A stretch of DNA of 64,000 nt from Bacillus sp. AFS059628 (GCF_002571225.1 NZ_NVEC01000048.1:12618-76617), one strand, 5' to 3'; positions 50,783 to 61,211 are shown, numbered from the stretch's first letter. Program-made: numbers and translations. Notes: a model not told the origin generated them from the sequence alone.

Positions 50783-50818
50783 AAAGAAGCTTACGTAAAA
50801 AACGTAAGCTTCTTTTTT
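50783..50818. terminator. Strong hairpin downstream of pckA
   Basis: AAAGAAGCTTACGT (50783-50796) pairs with ACGTAAGCTTCTTT (50802-50815), flanked by A and T runs. It is the likely pckA terminator on the minus strand, 120 bp after the stop. Confidence 0.8.
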
Positions 50819-50936
50819 ATGTAAGTGTGTATAAACCGTTAAGCCGCATTGGGTTTTGTCGGTGAGTACGCGAAACTTTACGGTTACACGCCACTTATTC
50901 ATATGAGTAAGGGGTATTCCAACAGAAAGTTTGTAC

Positions 50937-52523
50937 TTAAGCGATTGGACCGCCTAAGTTAATAATATCTTCAGAAACGCTGTCGAACTTTTTGAAGTTC
51001 GCTTTGAACTCGTTCGCAAGCTCGATTGCTTTTGCTTTGTAAGCAGCTTTATCAGCCCAAGTTTGTTCAGGCATTAACACTTCGTCAGGTACACCTGGTA
51101 CGTGAAGTGGAACTTCAAGACCGAAGATGTCATGTTTAGCTGTTTCAGTTTTTGCAAGTTCGCCGCTTAATGCTGCTTGAATCATTGCACGAGTGTAACC
51201 TAAGTTCATACGTTTACCAACGCCGTATTCGCCACCAGTCCAGCCAGTGTTTACTAAGAATACTTTCGCATCGTGCTTCTCGATTTTTTCACCAAGCATT
51301 TCAGCATAGCGAGATGCATCAAGTGGTAAGAATGGTGAACCGAAGCAAGTTGAGAATGTTGCTTGCGGAGATGTAACGCCGCGCTCTGTTCCTGCTAGTT
51401 TACTAGTGTAACCACTTAAGAAATGGTACATAGCTTGTTCTTTTGATAACTTACTGATTGGAGGCAATACGCCAGATGCATCAGCAGTTAAGAAAATGAT
51501 TGTATTTGGGTGTCCAGCAACACTTGGCAGCACGATATTGTCGATCGCATGCATAGGGTATGCAGCACGAGTATTTTCTGTTAAAGTAGTATCGTTGTAG
51601 TCTGCCATACGCGTTTGGTTATTAATGATAACGTTTTCTAAAACAGATCCAAATTTGATTGCATCGAAAATTTGTGGTTCTTTCTCGTGAGAAAGGTTTA
51701 CACATTTTGCGTAGCAACCGCCTTCAATATTGAATACACCGTTATCAGACCAACCATGCTCATCATCACCGATTAATTTACGGTTTGGATCAGCAGATAA
51801 TGTTGTTTTACCTGTTCCAGATAAACCGAAGAATAGTGCTACGTCGCCTTCTTCACCTACGTTTGCAGAGCAATGCATAGAAAGAATATCTTGTTCAGGT
51901 AATAAGAAGTTCATAATAGAGAAGATTGATTTTTTCATTTCTCCAGCGTATTCTGTACCACCAATTAGTACGATACGTTTTTCGAATGAAACCATAATGA
52001 ATGCTTCAGAGTTTGTACCGTCAACAGCTGGATCAGCTTTGAAATTCGGTGCAGAAACAATTGTGAACTCTGATTCATGAGTTGTTAATTCTTCTTCAGT
52101 TGGACGAATGAATAATTGATGTACAAATAAATTGTGCCATGCATATTCGTTAATAACTTGAATTGGTAGGCGGTAATTGCGGTCAGCGCCTGCAAATCCT
52201 TTGAAGACGAATAACTCTTCTTTTTCTTTTAAGTATTCTAAAACTTTCGTATATAATTTATTAAAATGTTCTTCAGAAATCGGTTGGTTCACAGCTCCCC
52301 AAGCAATTTTGTCAGCAACCGATGCTTCTTTCACAATAAATTTATCTTTAGGAGAACGTCCTGTATATTTTCCAGTTGAAGCAGAAACAGCACCAGTCGA
52401 AGTTAATTTCCCTTCATTTCGCATTAATACTTTTTCCACTAATTGCGGAACACTTAGTTGAATCTGTGCATTGCTTCCGTTCAATAATTCGTGTAAACCA
52501 ATTTGGACATTCACAGTACTCAT
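50937..52523 (-). CDS. pckA: Phosphoenolpyruvate carboxykinase (ATP)
   Basis: A 528-residue gluconeogenic enzyme making PEP from oxaloacetate with ATP. Present are the P-loop [11 protein letters not shown], the oxaloacetate-binding GRSPKDKF and the metal site [18 protein letters not shown] precedes the ATG. It is divergent from metK, as in other Bacillus species. Its upstream 200 bp hold the promoter (TATACT-like elements); the rest of the gap belongs to the S-box leader. Confidence 0.96.
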   Translation of the reverse strand: MSTVNVQIGLHELLNGSNAQIQLSVPQLVEKVLMRNEGKLTSTGAVSASTGKYTGRSPKDKFIVKEASVADKIAWGAVNQPISEEHFNKLYTKVLEYLKEKEELFVFKGFAGADRNYRLPIQVINEYAWHNLFVHQLFIRPTEEELTTHESEFTIVSAPNFKADPAVDGTNSEAFIMVSFEKRIVLIGGTEYAGEMKKSIFSIMNFLLPEQDILSMHCSANVGEEGDVALFFGLSGTGKTTLSADPNRKLIGDDEHGWSDNGVFNIEGGCYAKCVNLSHEKEPQIFDAIKFGSVLENVIINNQTRMADYNDTTLTENTRAAYPMHAIDNIVLPSVAGHPNTIIFLTADASGVLPPISKLSKEQAMYHFLSGYTSKLAGTERGVTSPQATFSTCFGSPFLPLDASRYAEMLGEKIEKHDAKVFLVNTGWTGGEYGVGKRMNLGYTRAMIQAALSGELAKTETAKHDIFGLEVPLHVPGVPDEVLMPEQTWADKAAYKAKAIELANEFKANFKKFDSVSEDIINLGGPIA

Positions 52524-52751
52524 ATTTATATACCATCCTTTTCATTTAATGAAATATTTCTCGTAATCCCCAACAAGAGTATAACACAATTATATAAATA
52601 ATGTATACTATTTATTTCTTTTTGTTTGTGTGAATACATTATTTCCTTATTAATATTTCATTTTAGGCGTATTGAGAAAAACTTTCAGGAAAATGTGAAT
52701 ATTAATTGACAAATGAATATCATTTCTTTAGTATAGGTTGGGACGGATACT

Positions 52752-52940
52752 CTCTTATCCCGAGCTGGCGGAGGGACAGGCCCGATGAAGCCCAGCAACC
52801 TCACTTGTATTGGTAAACACAAGTGAATAGGTGCTAAAACCTGTGCGAGGCTACAGGTCTCGAACGATAAGAGCGAAGGGCAAAAAGCAGTATGCAAGTA
52901 GCAAATTAAACCTTTCCTCTATTAAAGTAGGAAAGGTTTT
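52752..52940 (+). ncRNA. SAM-I (S-box) riboswitch with terminator, controlling metK
   Basis: P1 is closed by CTCTTATC (52752-52759) and GATAAGAG (52866-52873). Between them are the conserved GAGCTGGCGGAGGGACAGGC, CCGATGAAGCCCAGCAACC, a variable CACTTGT/ACAAGTG arm and the AGGTGCTAAAACCTG segment. A terminator follows: AAACCTTTCCT (52908-52918) with AGGAAAGGTTT (52929-52939) and T residues. SAM binding should end transcription before metK. Confidence 0.95.
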
Positions 52941-53041
52941 TCTGTATGCTTGTGTGGGAGAATAAATGTATGTCGCAATCTGTGGCAAATTAAGGATGAG
53001 TTCCGTACAATATATACAATTACTGTAGGGAGGTTTACCAC

Positions 53042-54241
53042 ATGACAAAAAAACGTCATCTGTTCACATCTGAGTCTGTAACTGAAGGACATCCAGATAA
53101 AATTTGTGACCAAATTTCTGATTCAATTTTAGATGCGATCTTATCAAAGGACGCAAATGCACGTGTAGCTTGTGAAACAACTGTAACAACTGGTTTAGTA
53201 TTGGTAGCGGGGGAAATTACGACTTCTACTTACGTAGATATTCCAAAAATCGTTCGTGAAACAATTCAAGGCATTGGTTACACACGCGCAAAATACGGAT
53301 TCGATGCAGAAACTTGTGCAGTTTTAACATCTATCGATGAGCAATCTGCTGACATCGCTATGGGTGTTGACCAAGCGCTAGAAGCACGCGAAGGTCAAAT
53401 GACTGACGCTGAGATTGAGGCAATTGGTGCAGGAGACCAAGGTTTAATGTTTGGTTTCGCATGTAATGAAACACAAGAGTTAATGCCACTTCCAATCTCG
53501 CTTGCTCACAAATTAGCTCGCCGTTTAACTGAAGTACGTAAAAATGATACATTATCATACCTACGTCCAGATGGAAAAACGCAAGTTACAGTTGAGTATG
53601 ATGAAAATGGTAAACCAGTACGTGTTGATACTATCGTAATTTCTACACAACATCACCCAGATGTTACATGGGAAGAAATCGATCGCGACTTAAAAGAGCA
53701 CGTAATTAAAGCTGTAGTACCAGCAGAATTAATCGATGGAGAAACGAAATTCTTCATTAACCCAACTGGCCGCTTCGTAATTGGTGGACCACAAGGTGAT
53801 GCTGGTTTAACAGGACGTAAAATCATCGTTGATACTTACGGTGGATACGCTCGCCACGGTGGCGGTGCATTCTCTGGTAAAGATGCAACGAAAGTTGACC
53901 GTTCTGCAGCATATGCAGCTCGTTATGTTGCGAAAAACATCGTAGCAGCTGGTCTTGCTGAGAAAGCAGAAGTACAACTTGCATACGCAATTGGTGTAGC
54001 ACAACCAGTATCAATTTCAGTTGATACATTCGGCACTGGTAAAGTATCTGAAGACGTACTAGTAGAACTAGTTCGTAACAACTTCGATCTTCGCCCAGCT
54101 GGTATTATTAAAATGCTAGACTTACGTCGCCCAATTTACAAACAAACAGCAGCTTACGGCCACTTCGGACGTACTGATGTAGATCTAACATGGGAACGTA
54201 CAGACAAAGCTGCAGCTTTAAAAGAGCAAGCTGGTCTATAA
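53042..54241 (+). CDS. metK: S-adenosylmethionine synthase
   Basis: A 399-residue enzyme that makes SAM from methionine and ATP. The ATP-binding [10 protein letters not shown] and the P-loop-like [16 protein letters not shown] signatures are present. It is a full-length, intact housekeeping gene. Its long leader carries a SAM-I riboswitch, giving feedback control. The ribosome site is AGGGAGG. Confidence 0.97.
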
Positions 54242-54247
54242 TATATG

Positions 54248-54284
54248 AAAAAAAGCTTTGCGCCGTGAGCGCAAAGCTTTTTTT
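54248..54284. terminator. Bidirectional terminator after metK
   Basis: AAAGCTTTGCGC (54252-54263) pairs with GCGCAAAGCTTT (54269-54280), flanked by A and T runs. Confidence 0.92.
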
Positions 54285-54807
54285 ATTTATAATTACGTTG
54301 GAATAAAGCGAAGAGTTCAATGTCATGCCAAGTGCCGTTGCGGAATATAGCTTCTTTACAAGTTCCTTCATGTTGAAAACCGAGTGATTTATATAATTTA
54401 ATTGCTCTCTCGTTGAAAGAAAATACTCGTAAAGAAAGGCGATGTAAATTTAATTCTAAAAATGCATACTTCAATAATAAAGTGAAAGCTTCCTTCCCAT
54501 AACCTTGCCCCCAGTAATCCTTTTTACCAATATCAATAATGCATTCAGCGTTTCGATTATACGAATCAATATGAATTAAAGAAGTAATACCAATTGGAAG
54601 ATTCGTAGCTTTTTCTTCAATGATATAGCTCTTAGAGTTTGAAGAATGAATAAATTGCTGGCAAAGTTTTTCTGTATCTTGTAAGGAATATTTATCAAGG
54701 TTAAGGGTAGTTGAACTCATAACGTCTATATCATTATGCCATTTATAATACGTTAGAATATCATCTTCGGAAAACTTTCGTAACTGAATACGGTTTGATT
54801 CAAACAA
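54283..54807 (-). CDS. GNAT-family N-acetyltransferase (RimJ/RimL-like)
   Basis: A 174-residue acetyltransferase with the acetyl-CoA-binding GQGYGKEAF motif (about residues 98-106) and the LHRLSLRVFSFNERAIKLYKSLGF segment typical of RimJ/RimL-type enzymes acting on protein N termini or small molecules. TTG start is preceded by AAAGGTGG. It is the last gene of a probable three-gene minus-strand operon. Confidence 0.85.
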   Translation of the reverse strand: MFESNRIQLRKFSEDDILTYYKWHNDIDVMSSTTLNLDKYSLQDTEKLCQQFIHSSNSKSYIIEEKATNLPIGITSLIHIDSYNRNAECIIDIGKKDYWGQGYGKEAFTLLLKYAFLELNLHRLSLRVFSFNERAIKLYKSLGFQHEGTCKEAIFRNGTWHDIELFALFQRNYK

Positions 54808-54830
54808 TACAAGCCCACCTTTTATATTTA

Positions 54831-55007
54831 CTAGTTTTTGTTCATTATTTCAATACACGAGCTACAATAAATGTGTCCGTCTAGTTCAATATACTTTCTT
54901 ATATTAGTCATACCACTTGCCGGAAATGGCATATGAATCCATGCTTTTTCATACGTTTGTATTTCTTTCCCGCATGATTTACAAAGGATTGGTTTCTTCT
55001 TGAATAT
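54831..55007 (-). CDS. Small zinc-ribbon protein with non-canonical or lost start codon
   Basis: The minus-strand frame ending at 54831-54833 encodes about 58 residues with two Cys pairs (CKSCGKE and CSSC) and a conserved-looking middle (KAWIHMPFPASGMTN). The frame is closed upstream by TAA at 55014-55016, and no ATG, GTG or TTG lies before the first Cys pair. AAAGGA is correctly spaced for ATA 55007, so either AUA initiates or an ATG has mutated to ATA. Confidence 0.55.
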   Translation of the reverse strand: MFKKKPILCKSCGKEIQTYEKAWIHMPFPASGMTNIRKYIELDGHIYCSSCIEIMNKN

Positions 55008-55013
55008 ATGTAA

Positions 55014-55193
55014 TTATCCTTTCATTTGACGTGCTTTACCTGCGCAAAAGGCACTGCTTAGTAAAAATAGTGTTGCGAATATAATGCTTACGAATGTAGC
55101 GTATGGAATTGCGCCTTTTAGAGAAAAGCCGACAGTAATGGAAGCGACGAATAAGAGGATGAATGTTGTTGTTAGTTTTTTATAAAGTTCCAT
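55014..55193 (-). CDS. Small two-helix membrane protein
   Basis: A 59-residue protein beginning MELYKKLTTTFILLFVAS, with two hydrophobic helices and a basic GKARQMKG end. TTTGGAGG precedes the ATG with 9-10 bases spacing. It ends just before the zinc-ribbon frame and is probably co-transcribed with it and the GNAT gene. Function unknown. Confidence 0.75.
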   Translation of the reverse strand: MELYKKLTTTFILLFVASITVGFSLKGAIPYATFVSIIFATLFLLSSAFCAGKARQMKG

Positions 55194-55431
55194 AGTGAAT
55201 GAACCTCCAAATTATTTTGTAATTTAAAATGAAATCTACTATGTGGAAAATATAAGAGGATTTAAAGAGTAGCTAATGATGTGTAGTCTAGGAGCATAAG
55301 TAAGTATATTTTCCTTTTTGTGGTTGTATATACTTATATTGTATCATGATGTATTAGCGGCTTCATACATAATTGTGTAAAGATAGGTATGATAAAATGA
55401 AGAAAAGACTTTAGGAAAGGGAAGATAAAAA

Positions 55432-55941
55432 ATGAGCGTAACCGAACATAAAAAACAAGCACCGAAAGAGGTGCATTGCAAAATCGTAACAATCTCCGAT
55501 ACACGTACAGAAGAGACGGATAAGAGCGGACAACTATTACATGAATTATTAAAAGAAGCAGGGCATACAGTGACCTCTTATGAAATTGTAAAAGATGATA
55601 AAGAAAGTATTCAGCGAGCAGTGTTAGATGGTTATCATAGAGAAGATGTTGATGTCGTGTTAACAAATGGCGGTACTGGTATTACGAAGCGTGATGTGAC
55701 GATTGAAGCAGTATCAGCGTTATTACATAAAGAAATTGTCGGTTTTGGTGAGTTGTTCCGCATGATTAGTTATTTAGAAGATATCGGAAGCAGCGCGATG
55801 TTAAGTAGAGCAATCGGCGGTACAATTGGGCGTAAAGTTGTTTTTTCTATGCCGGGATCTAGCGGAGCAGTTCGTCTTGCGATGAATAAATTAATTTTAC
55901 CGGAATTAGGTCATATTACATTTGAGCTGCATCGCCAATGA
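55432..55941 (+). CDS. moaB: Molybdenum cofactor biosynthesis protein MoaB
   Basis: A 169-residue MoaB/Mog-type protein that adenylylates molybdopterin. The conserved [13 protein letters not shown] (about residues 82-94) and the [11 protein letters not shown] motif are intact. Its stop overlaps the mobA start by four bases. AGGAAAGGGAAG precedes the ATG. Confidence 0.93.
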   Translation: MSVTEHKKQAPKEVHCKIVTISDTRTEETDKSGQLLHELLKEAGHTVTSYEIVKDDKESIQRAVLDGYHREDVDVVLTNGGTGITKRDVTIEAVSALLHKEIVGFGELFRMISYLEDIGSSAMLSRAIGGTIGRKVVFSMPGSSGAVRLAMNKLILPELGHITFELHRQ

Positions 55942-56540
55942 GTAAGTATGCTGGAATTGTATTAGCGGGCGGTATGTCGAGTCGATTCGGTGAGCCGAAA
56001 GCGTTAGCGAGCTGGCAGGGTAGTACTTTTATTGAGCATATTTTGAAAGTGATGACAAGTGCGTTGCAAGAAGTTTTGGTCATTAGTAACTCCGATATAA
56101 AGGAGCGAGTGGAGGAACTCGTACAAGTTCCTGTTATAGAAGATATTCCGCATTATAAAGGAAATGGCCCACTTGCTGGAATTGTATCAGGAATGGAATA
56201 TATAGAAGCAGATTGGTATGCTATTATGCCTTGCGATGCGCCAAATGTTTCACAAGAATGGTTTACCATTTTGCTAGAGCAAACGAGCAATGAATATGAT
56301 GCGGTTGTACCTATTATTAATGGAAGGAAACAACCGTTACTTGCAGCGTATCATAACCGCGTGAAAGAAAAGATTTATGCATTGCTTCAGGAAGAGAAAA
56401 GAAGTATGGGCCAGCTTTTATCACAATGTAATGTGAAATATATTGCTGGTGAAGATGTACAAGCGAATGCGGATTGGTTTATAAATGTGAATACGAAAGA
56501 AGAATATGTGCAGGCTCAAAAAGACCTTTCAAATGAATGA
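55938..56540 (+). CDS. mobA: Molybdenum cofactor guanylyltransferase MobA
   Basis: A 200-residue nucleotidyltransferase that attaches GMP to molybdopterin. The N-terminal [14 protein letters not shown] signature and the PCDAPNV metal-binding motif are seen. The ATGA overlap with moaB shows coupling. Other moa/moe genes must lie elsewhere. Confidence 0.92.
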   Translation: MSKYAGIVLAGGMSSRFGEPKALASWQGSTFIEHILKVMTSALQEVLVISNSDIKERVEELVQVPVIEDIPHYKGNGPLAGIVSGMEYIEADWYAIMPCDAPNVSQEWFTILLEQTSNEYDAVVPIINGRKQPLLAAYHNRVKEKIYALLQEEKRSMGQLLSQCNVKYIAGEDVQANADWFINVNTKEEYVQAQKDLSNE

Positions 56541-56552
56541 AAGGTTTTTTGG
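56522..56552 (+). terminator. Terminator of moaB-mobA
   Basis: AGACCTTTCA (56522-56531) and TGAAAGGTTTT (from 56538) form the stem, ending in a T run. Confidence 0.85.
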
Positions 56553-56787
56553 TATACAGAAATTGGGGAACAATTACTGTATAAAGGTATGTGAGTAAGT
56601 TGATTTTAAGGGGAATTTCTTAAAATCACTATACAGTTAAAATATTGTATAACTATATATTGATTTTTATGGGTTTTTATTACAAGTCTATTTAGTTATG
56701 TTTATTTTTGATATAATAAATATAGAAATAAAACGATATTTAACCTTATGTATCATTTATGAAACTAAAATTTATAACTGTGTAATA

Positions 56788-56820
56788 AACTCCCTTCGTC
56801 TAGTTGAAGGGAGTTCTTCT
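56788..56820 (-). terminator. Terminator after the GT4 gene
   Basis: AACTCCCTTC (56788-56797) pairs with GAAGGGAGTT (56806-56815). The 56553-56787 stretch between the two terminators is AT-rich and shows no gene. Confidence 0.75.
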
Positions 56821-56822
56821 GT

Positions 56823-57968
56823 TTAAGCGAGTAATTCTGATGCGGTGTGCTGAAGGACTTCTTCATATTGGTCAAGTAACCCACGGAAAATCTCATCCCA
56901 GCTTTTTGTTTTAGCATAAGACGAAGCCGCTATGCCCATTTGTATAAGTTGCTCTTCATTTCGCAATAAAGAATGGATGGATGATAGAAATGAATCCGCA
57001 TGTTTGGGCGGGCAAAGAATTCCTGTTTTTCCATCTGTAATAATATTTTTAACCCCGCCACTATTTGCACCGATGACAGGTGTACCGCATGCAAGCGATT
57101 CAAGTACAACATTTCCGAATGTTTCAGTAGCTGATGGAAATACCATGATGTTAGAACAAGCATATGCTTCAGCTAAATCCACGCCTTGTAAATAGCCAGT
57201 AAACGTGACATTTGTTTTCGGAACAGCTTCACGTAAATTTGTTGCTAGAGGACCGTCTCCTGCTATAAGCCAATGAATATCGTTTCGAGTATGCGCTGAT
57301 TTAACGATAAGATTTTGCAGCGTATCAATATCTTTTTCAGGGGCAATCCGTCCAACATAGGAAAGGACGTACTTAGCTGTAATATTATATTTTTTTCGGA
57401 ATAGGTCTGTATTGTAAGCTGGATGAAAGAGATTGCAATCTACACCCCGTCCCCAAATAGAGAGAGCTTGAAAGCCTTTATTTTTTAATTGATGTAATGT
57501 TTCGGGAGAGGGGACAAAATTTTTTTGCATATGACTATGAAACCACTTTAAATAGTTCCAAAGCATATGAGAGAGAAATTCGATTTTGTAATAACGTAAA
57601 TAAGCATCGAAATCAGTATGATAAGAACCGACAACTGGGATGTTTAACTTTTTTGCATAATACAATCCACAAAGTCCCATGTTGAAAGGTGTAGCAATGT
57701 GAATCATGTCAGGCTTAAAGGAAAGAAGTTCTCGTTTAATGCGCGGAGTAGGAAAAGAAAAGCGACATTCTGGATATAATATTGTTAACGGGATACTTCT
57801 CATCTTGTTCACATTAGCCACGAAATTATCTTCAGCTGTATGCTGAGGGGCGAAAACAGAATAGGGGATCTTTTCTTTCTGAAAGTAACGTGTTAATCGT
57901 TCTAATGTTTTCGCAACCCCGTTGACTTGTGGTGTAAAAGTATCGGTGAAAATGGCGACTCTCATCAT
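56823..57968 (-). CDS. GT4-family glycosyltransferase
   Basis: A 381-residue GT-B enzyme. N-terminal domain starts FTDTFTPQVNGVAKTLERL, typical of GT4 enzymes that glycosylate lipids or make mannosyl/glucosyl linkages, and the C-terminal domain has SYVGRIAPEKDID and the nucleotide-sugar motif SATETFGNVVLESLACGTPVIG. AAAGGAGTG precedes two adjacent ATGs. The PAP2 gene follows upstream by 9 bp, so a lipid-linked pathway is likely. Confidence 0.88.
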   Translation of the reverse strand: MMRVAIFTDTFTPQVNGVAKTLERLTRYFQKEKIPYSVFAPQHTAEDNFVANVNKMRSIPLTILYPECRFSFPTPRIKRELLSFKPDMIHIATPFNMGLCGLYYAKKLNIPVVGSYHTDFDAYLRYYKIEFLSHMLWNYLKWFHSHMQKNFVPSPETLHQLKNKGFQALSIWGRGVDCNLFHPAYNTDLFRKKYNITAKYVLSYVGRIAPEKDIDTLQNLIVKSAHTRNDIHWLIAGDGPLATNLREAVPKTNVTFTGYLQGVDLAEAYACSNIMVFPSATETFGNVVLESLACGTPVIGANSGGVKNIITDGKTGILCPPKHADSFLSSIHSLLRNEEQLIQMGIAASSYAKTKSWDEIFRGLLDQYEEVLQHTASELLA

Positions 57969-57977
57969 ATCACTCCT

Positions 57978-58511
57978 TTATGTGAAAAGTGGGATGAATT
58001 GATAAAAAGAGATGATGCCAGAGCAAGCGCCGAGGCACATACCGACAAATACATCAGATGGATAGTGAAGCCCTAAATAAATGCGAGAAATACCGACGCA
58101 TAATGCTAACGGTAATAAAAAAACAAATAAACTTGGATTATAACAAATAAATGGAATAAGGACAGAGAAAACGGCTGTTGTATGACCAGATGGGAAAGAG
58201 TGGTCTTTTAATGGATGGACTGGATATTTCGCATCCTGAATTGTTAAATAAGGACGTTTTCGCGGATACCATCTTTTTAATATTTGTACAGGAATATGGC
58301 TAATTGCTAAAGAAATAGCAGATGCGATTGCAGCTTGATGCAAAGTCCCTTTTGCGAACATTAAAAAGAAAAGTGTGAGTGCGATTGAGAAAGTAGCACC
58401 ACCTATATGAGTAATATTGCTGAAAAAGATATTTAATGTTTTTTGATCAAAGTATCGGTTAATTCCTTTGAAAATGTAACATTCTATTTTATACAGTCCA
58501 CTGGCCTTCAT
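57978..58511 (-). CDS. PAP2-family membrane phosphatase
   Basis: A 177-residue phosphatase with five to six helices. The three catalytic motifs are visible: KRWYPRKRP, PSGHT and RIYLGLHYPSDV. Family members act on phosphatidic acid, undecaprenyl pyrophosphate or phosphatidylglycerolphosphate. It forms an operon with the GT4 gene. Confidence 0.9.
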   Translation of the reverse strand: MKASGLYKIECYIFKGINRYFDQKTLNIFFSNITHIGGATFSIALTLFFLMFAKGTLHQAAIASAISLAISHIPVQILKRWYPRKRPYLTIQDAKYPVHPLKDHSFPSGHTTAVFSVLIPFICYNPSLFVFLLPLALCVGISRIYLGLHYPSDVFVGMCLGACSGIISFYQFIPLFT

Positions 58512-58619
58512 GAAAATTCTCCTCCCTCGCTTACATATATATGGAGATATTAGCTTTTATTTTAATAAGATTTTGTTGAGGGAGTAATAATGTTTTGTAA
58601 AGAAAAAGTTAGTTTTTAT

Positions 58620-58648
58620 AAAAAAACTGCCACTTTAATGGCAGCTGG
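58620..58648 (-). terminator. Terminator after the gamma-carbonic-anhydrase gene
   Basis: CTGCCA (58628-58633) and TGGCAG (58639-58644) form the stem. On the minus strand a run of seven T residues follows. Confidence 0.75.
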
Positions 58649-58653
58649 AAAAG

Positions 58654-59166
58654 TTACTTCTGTAATGATTTATAATACTGACCTTTTTCAACATATTGCG
58701 TGCGAATTCGCTCCATGTCTTTACGGTCTTCCTCTGTTAATTCACGAATGACTTTCGCTGGGCGACCGAAGGCTAACGTGTTTGGCGGGATTTTCTTTCC
58801 TTGTGAAACGAGGCTTCCAGCGCCGATAAAAGCTCCTTCGCCAATTTCAGCACCATCTAATATAATAGACCCCATTCCAATTAAAGCATCTTTTTTAATA
58901 TGACAGCTATGTAAAATAACTTGATGCCCAACTGTAACGTCGTCTTCTAAAATAAGAGGATACTGAGGGCTTTGGTGGAGTGTACATTGGTCTTGTACAT
59001 TTACTCGATCCCCAATGATTGTTGGTGACACATCACCACGGATGACTGTATTAAACCAAATACTTGATTCTTCGCCAACGGAAACATCGCCTGTAATCGT
59101 AACATAGTCAGCGATAAAAGCACTACTCGCAATTTTCGGATTTTTTTCTTTGTAAGAATATATCAT
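58654..59166 (-). CDS. ytoA: Gamma-class carbonic anhydrase family protein (YtoA-like)
   Basis: A 170-residue left-handed beta-helix protein with hexapeptide repeats. Three His residues at metal-ligand positions are visible in NVQDQCTLHQSP, TVGHQVILHSC. Most such bacterial proteins lack strong carbonic anhydrase activity in vitro. It is divergent from ytpA, the same arrangement as in B. subtilis. Confidence 0.88.
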   Translation of the reverse strand: MIYSYKEKNPKIASSAFIADYVTITGDVSVGEESSIWFNTVIRGDVSPTIIGDRVNVQDQCTLHQSPQYPLILEDDVTVGHQVILHSCHIKKDALIGMGSIILDGAEIGEGAFIGAGSLVSQGKKIPPNTLAFGRPAKVIRELTEEDRKDMERIRTQYVEKGQYYKSLQK

Positions 59167-59240
59167 GTAAAGCCTTCCTTTCCTAGAGACTAGTTTAAGT
59201 GTATCAAATTATGAAAAAGAGTGAAATGGAGGATGTCCGT

Positions 59241-60044
59241 ATGTGGAATTATGAAGCGGAGGAAGCAAAGGCTGTAATCGTTATTGTGCACGGCGCGATG
59301 GAATATCACGGACGTTACGAGGCTGTTGCGGAAATGTGGAATCATAACGGCTACCACGTTGTGATGGGAGACCTTCCGTCGCATGGAACGACTTCAAGAA
59401 ATAGAGGACATATTGATTCATTTGATGAATACATAGAGGAAGTTAAATTATGGGTGAAAGAGGCAAGAAAGTATCGGTTACCTATTTTTATATTCGGTCA
59501 TAGTATGGGTGGTCTTATCGTTATTCGTATGATGCAAGAAACGAAGAGAGAAGATGTAGACGGTATTATTTTAAGTTCACCATGTTTAGGCGTATTGGCT
59601 GGACCTTCAGCACCACTTCAAGCTGCCTCAAAAATATTAAATATTATCGCTCCAAAATTGCAATTTGCAACGAATCTTACAGTGGAAATGTCAACTCGTA
59701 ATCATGAAGTTAGGGACGCGATGGAGAATGATTCATTGTTCTTGCGCAAAGTATCAGTACGTTGGTATAGTGAATTGATTAAGTCTATCGAAATTGCTCA
59801 TAAGAAAATAGATGATTTTCCAGACGTTCCACTCTTGCTAATGCAAGCTTGTGAGGATAAACTTGTAGATAAAATACGTGTCCGCACTTGGTTTGATAAT
59901 GTTAAAATAAGTGATAAGGCTTTCAAAGAATGGCCGAATTGTTATCACGAGTTATTAAATGAGTATGAGCGTGATGAAATTTTGAATTATATTCAGTCAT
60001 TTACTGAAATACGCATCAATAACATAATAGAAACAAACAAATAA
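59241..60044 (+). CDS. ytpA: Phospholipase YtpA
   Basis: A 267-residue serine hydrolase beginning MWNYEAEEAK. Oxyanion motif VHGAMEYHGRYE, nucleophile elbow GHSMGG and the LLMQACEDKLVD acid loop are clear. In B. subtilis YtpA makes the lysophospholipid antibiotic bacilysocin. ATG 59241 is supported by GGAGG with 8-base spacing; the earlier in-frame GTG and ATG lack a site. It precedes ytpB by 29 bp. Confidence 0.9.
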   Translation: MWNYEAEEAKAVIVIVHGAMEYHGRYEAVAEMWNHNGYHVVMGDLPSHGTTSRNRGHIDSFDEYIEEVKLWVKEARKYRLPIFIFGHSMGGLIVIRMMQETKREDVDGIILSSPCLGVLAGPSAPLQAASKILNIIAPKLQFATNLTVEMSTRNHEVRDAMENDSLFLRKVSVRWYSELIKSIEIAHKKIDDFPDVPLLLMQACEDKLVDKIRVRTWFDNVKISDKAFKEWPNCYHELLNEYERDEILNYIQSFTEIRINNIIETNK

Positions 60045-60085
60045 GTAATTTATTTGTACATTGAATAGAGGAGATGAAGGAAGAA

Positions 60086-61150
60086 GTGAACGTACCGAGT
60101 AATCCCATAACGCTCATGGCGAAAGTATACCGTGATGTGTTTCCGGTTGTACACCATGAGCTAGCGATGTGGAAAGAGCGTGCCTACCATATTCCGAATG
60201 ATGAGCTTCATAGTCAGGCAATCGCAAGTATTGAGCATAAAACGTTTCATTGTGAAGGCGGTGGCATTTTAGCGCTATTAGCAAATGAGCACCGAGAGGA
60301 ATGTATTCGTTTTATCGTAGCGTATCAAACGATCAGCGACTATTTAGATAATTTATGTGATCGCAGTACATCACTTGATCCGAATGATTTTGCCGCATTG
60401 CATGAATCTATGTTAATGGCATTATCACCTGAAGTAGAAGGTGGCGGTAATTATTATCGTTATCGTGATGATCAAGATGATGGTGGTTATTTAGATGAAC
60501 TTGTTGAAACATGCCAAGATGTTTTAAAGAAAACGAAGCACTATGATAAAATTGCTCCTATTCTTCATGAACTTGCTTGTTATTATTGTGATTTGCAAAT
60601 TCATAAACATGTAAAATTAGAAGAAAGAGAACCGCGATTACAAACGTGGTTTGAAGCACATAAAGAAAACTTACCTGAGATGAGTTGGTTTGAATTTTCA
60701 GCATGTGCCGGTTCTACGCTTGGAATCTTCTGTCTTGTCGCATACGCATTCCATGATGAATTACATGATGAAGATATTGCGAAAATTAGACAAGGGTACT
60801 TCCCTTACGTACAAGGACTTCATATCTTACTTGATTATTTCATTGATCAAGAAGAAGACCGCGCTGGCGGGGATTTGAATTTCTGTAGTTATTACGAAAA
60901 CGAGCAAGTGATATTAGATCGTATGAAACATTTTGTAGAAGAAGCAGAGAAGAGCATTGGTGATTTGCCTCATGCGAAGTTTCATCGTCTTATAAGCCGC
61001 GGGTTACTTGGTATTTATTTATCAGACCAAAAAGTATCAGCACAAAAGAATATGCACAAAATGGCACGGCGCATTGTAAAATACGGAGGTCTCACTTCAC
61101 GATTCTTCTATTGGAACGGGAAGATGTACCGAAAGAAAACGGCGCAGTGA
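60086..61150 (+). CDS. ytpB: Tetraprenyl-beta-curcumene synthase YtpB
   Basis: A 354-residue large terpene synthase (DUF2600 family). The Asp-rich motif DYLDNLCDR (about residues 92-100) should bind the Mg ions for the C35 prenyl diphosphate. In B. subtilis it makes the precursor of sesquarterpenes linked to spore membranes. GTG 60086 is preferred (AGGAG 12 bases upstream, N terminus like the family); ATG 60074 directly abuts the ribosome site. Confidence 0.9.
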   Translation: MNVPSNPITLMAKVYRDVFPVVHHELAMWKERAYHIPNDELHSQAIASIEHKTFHCEGGGILALLANEHREECIRFIVAYQTISDYLDNLCDRSTSLDPNDFAALHESMLMALSPEVEGGGNYYRYRDDQDDGGYLDELVETCQDVLKKTKHYDKIAPILHELACYYCDLQIHKHVKLEEREPRLQTWFEAHKENLPEMSWFEFSACAGSTLGIFCLVAYAFHDELHDEDIAKIRQGYFPYVQGLHILLDYFIDQEEDRAGGDLNFCSYYENEQVILDRMKHFVEEAEKSIGDLPHAKFHRLISRGLLGIYLSDQKVSAQKNMHKMARRIVKYGGLTSRFFYWNGKMYRKKTAQ

Positions 61151-61153
61151 TGA

Positions 61154-61185
61154 AGAAAACCACTCATATTGAGTGGTTTTTTTGT
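61154..61185 (+). terminator. Terminator after ytpB
   Basis: AAACCACTC and GAGTGGTTT form a 9-bp stem, then a T run. Confidence 0.88.
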
Positions 61186-61211
61186 TATAATATGGTAAAG
61201 GTGGTGGCGAA

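Noticed and set aside
52685-53113. Minus-strand frames opposite the metK leader
   Set aside because: They are antisense to the S-box riboswitch and metK start; no ribosome sites.
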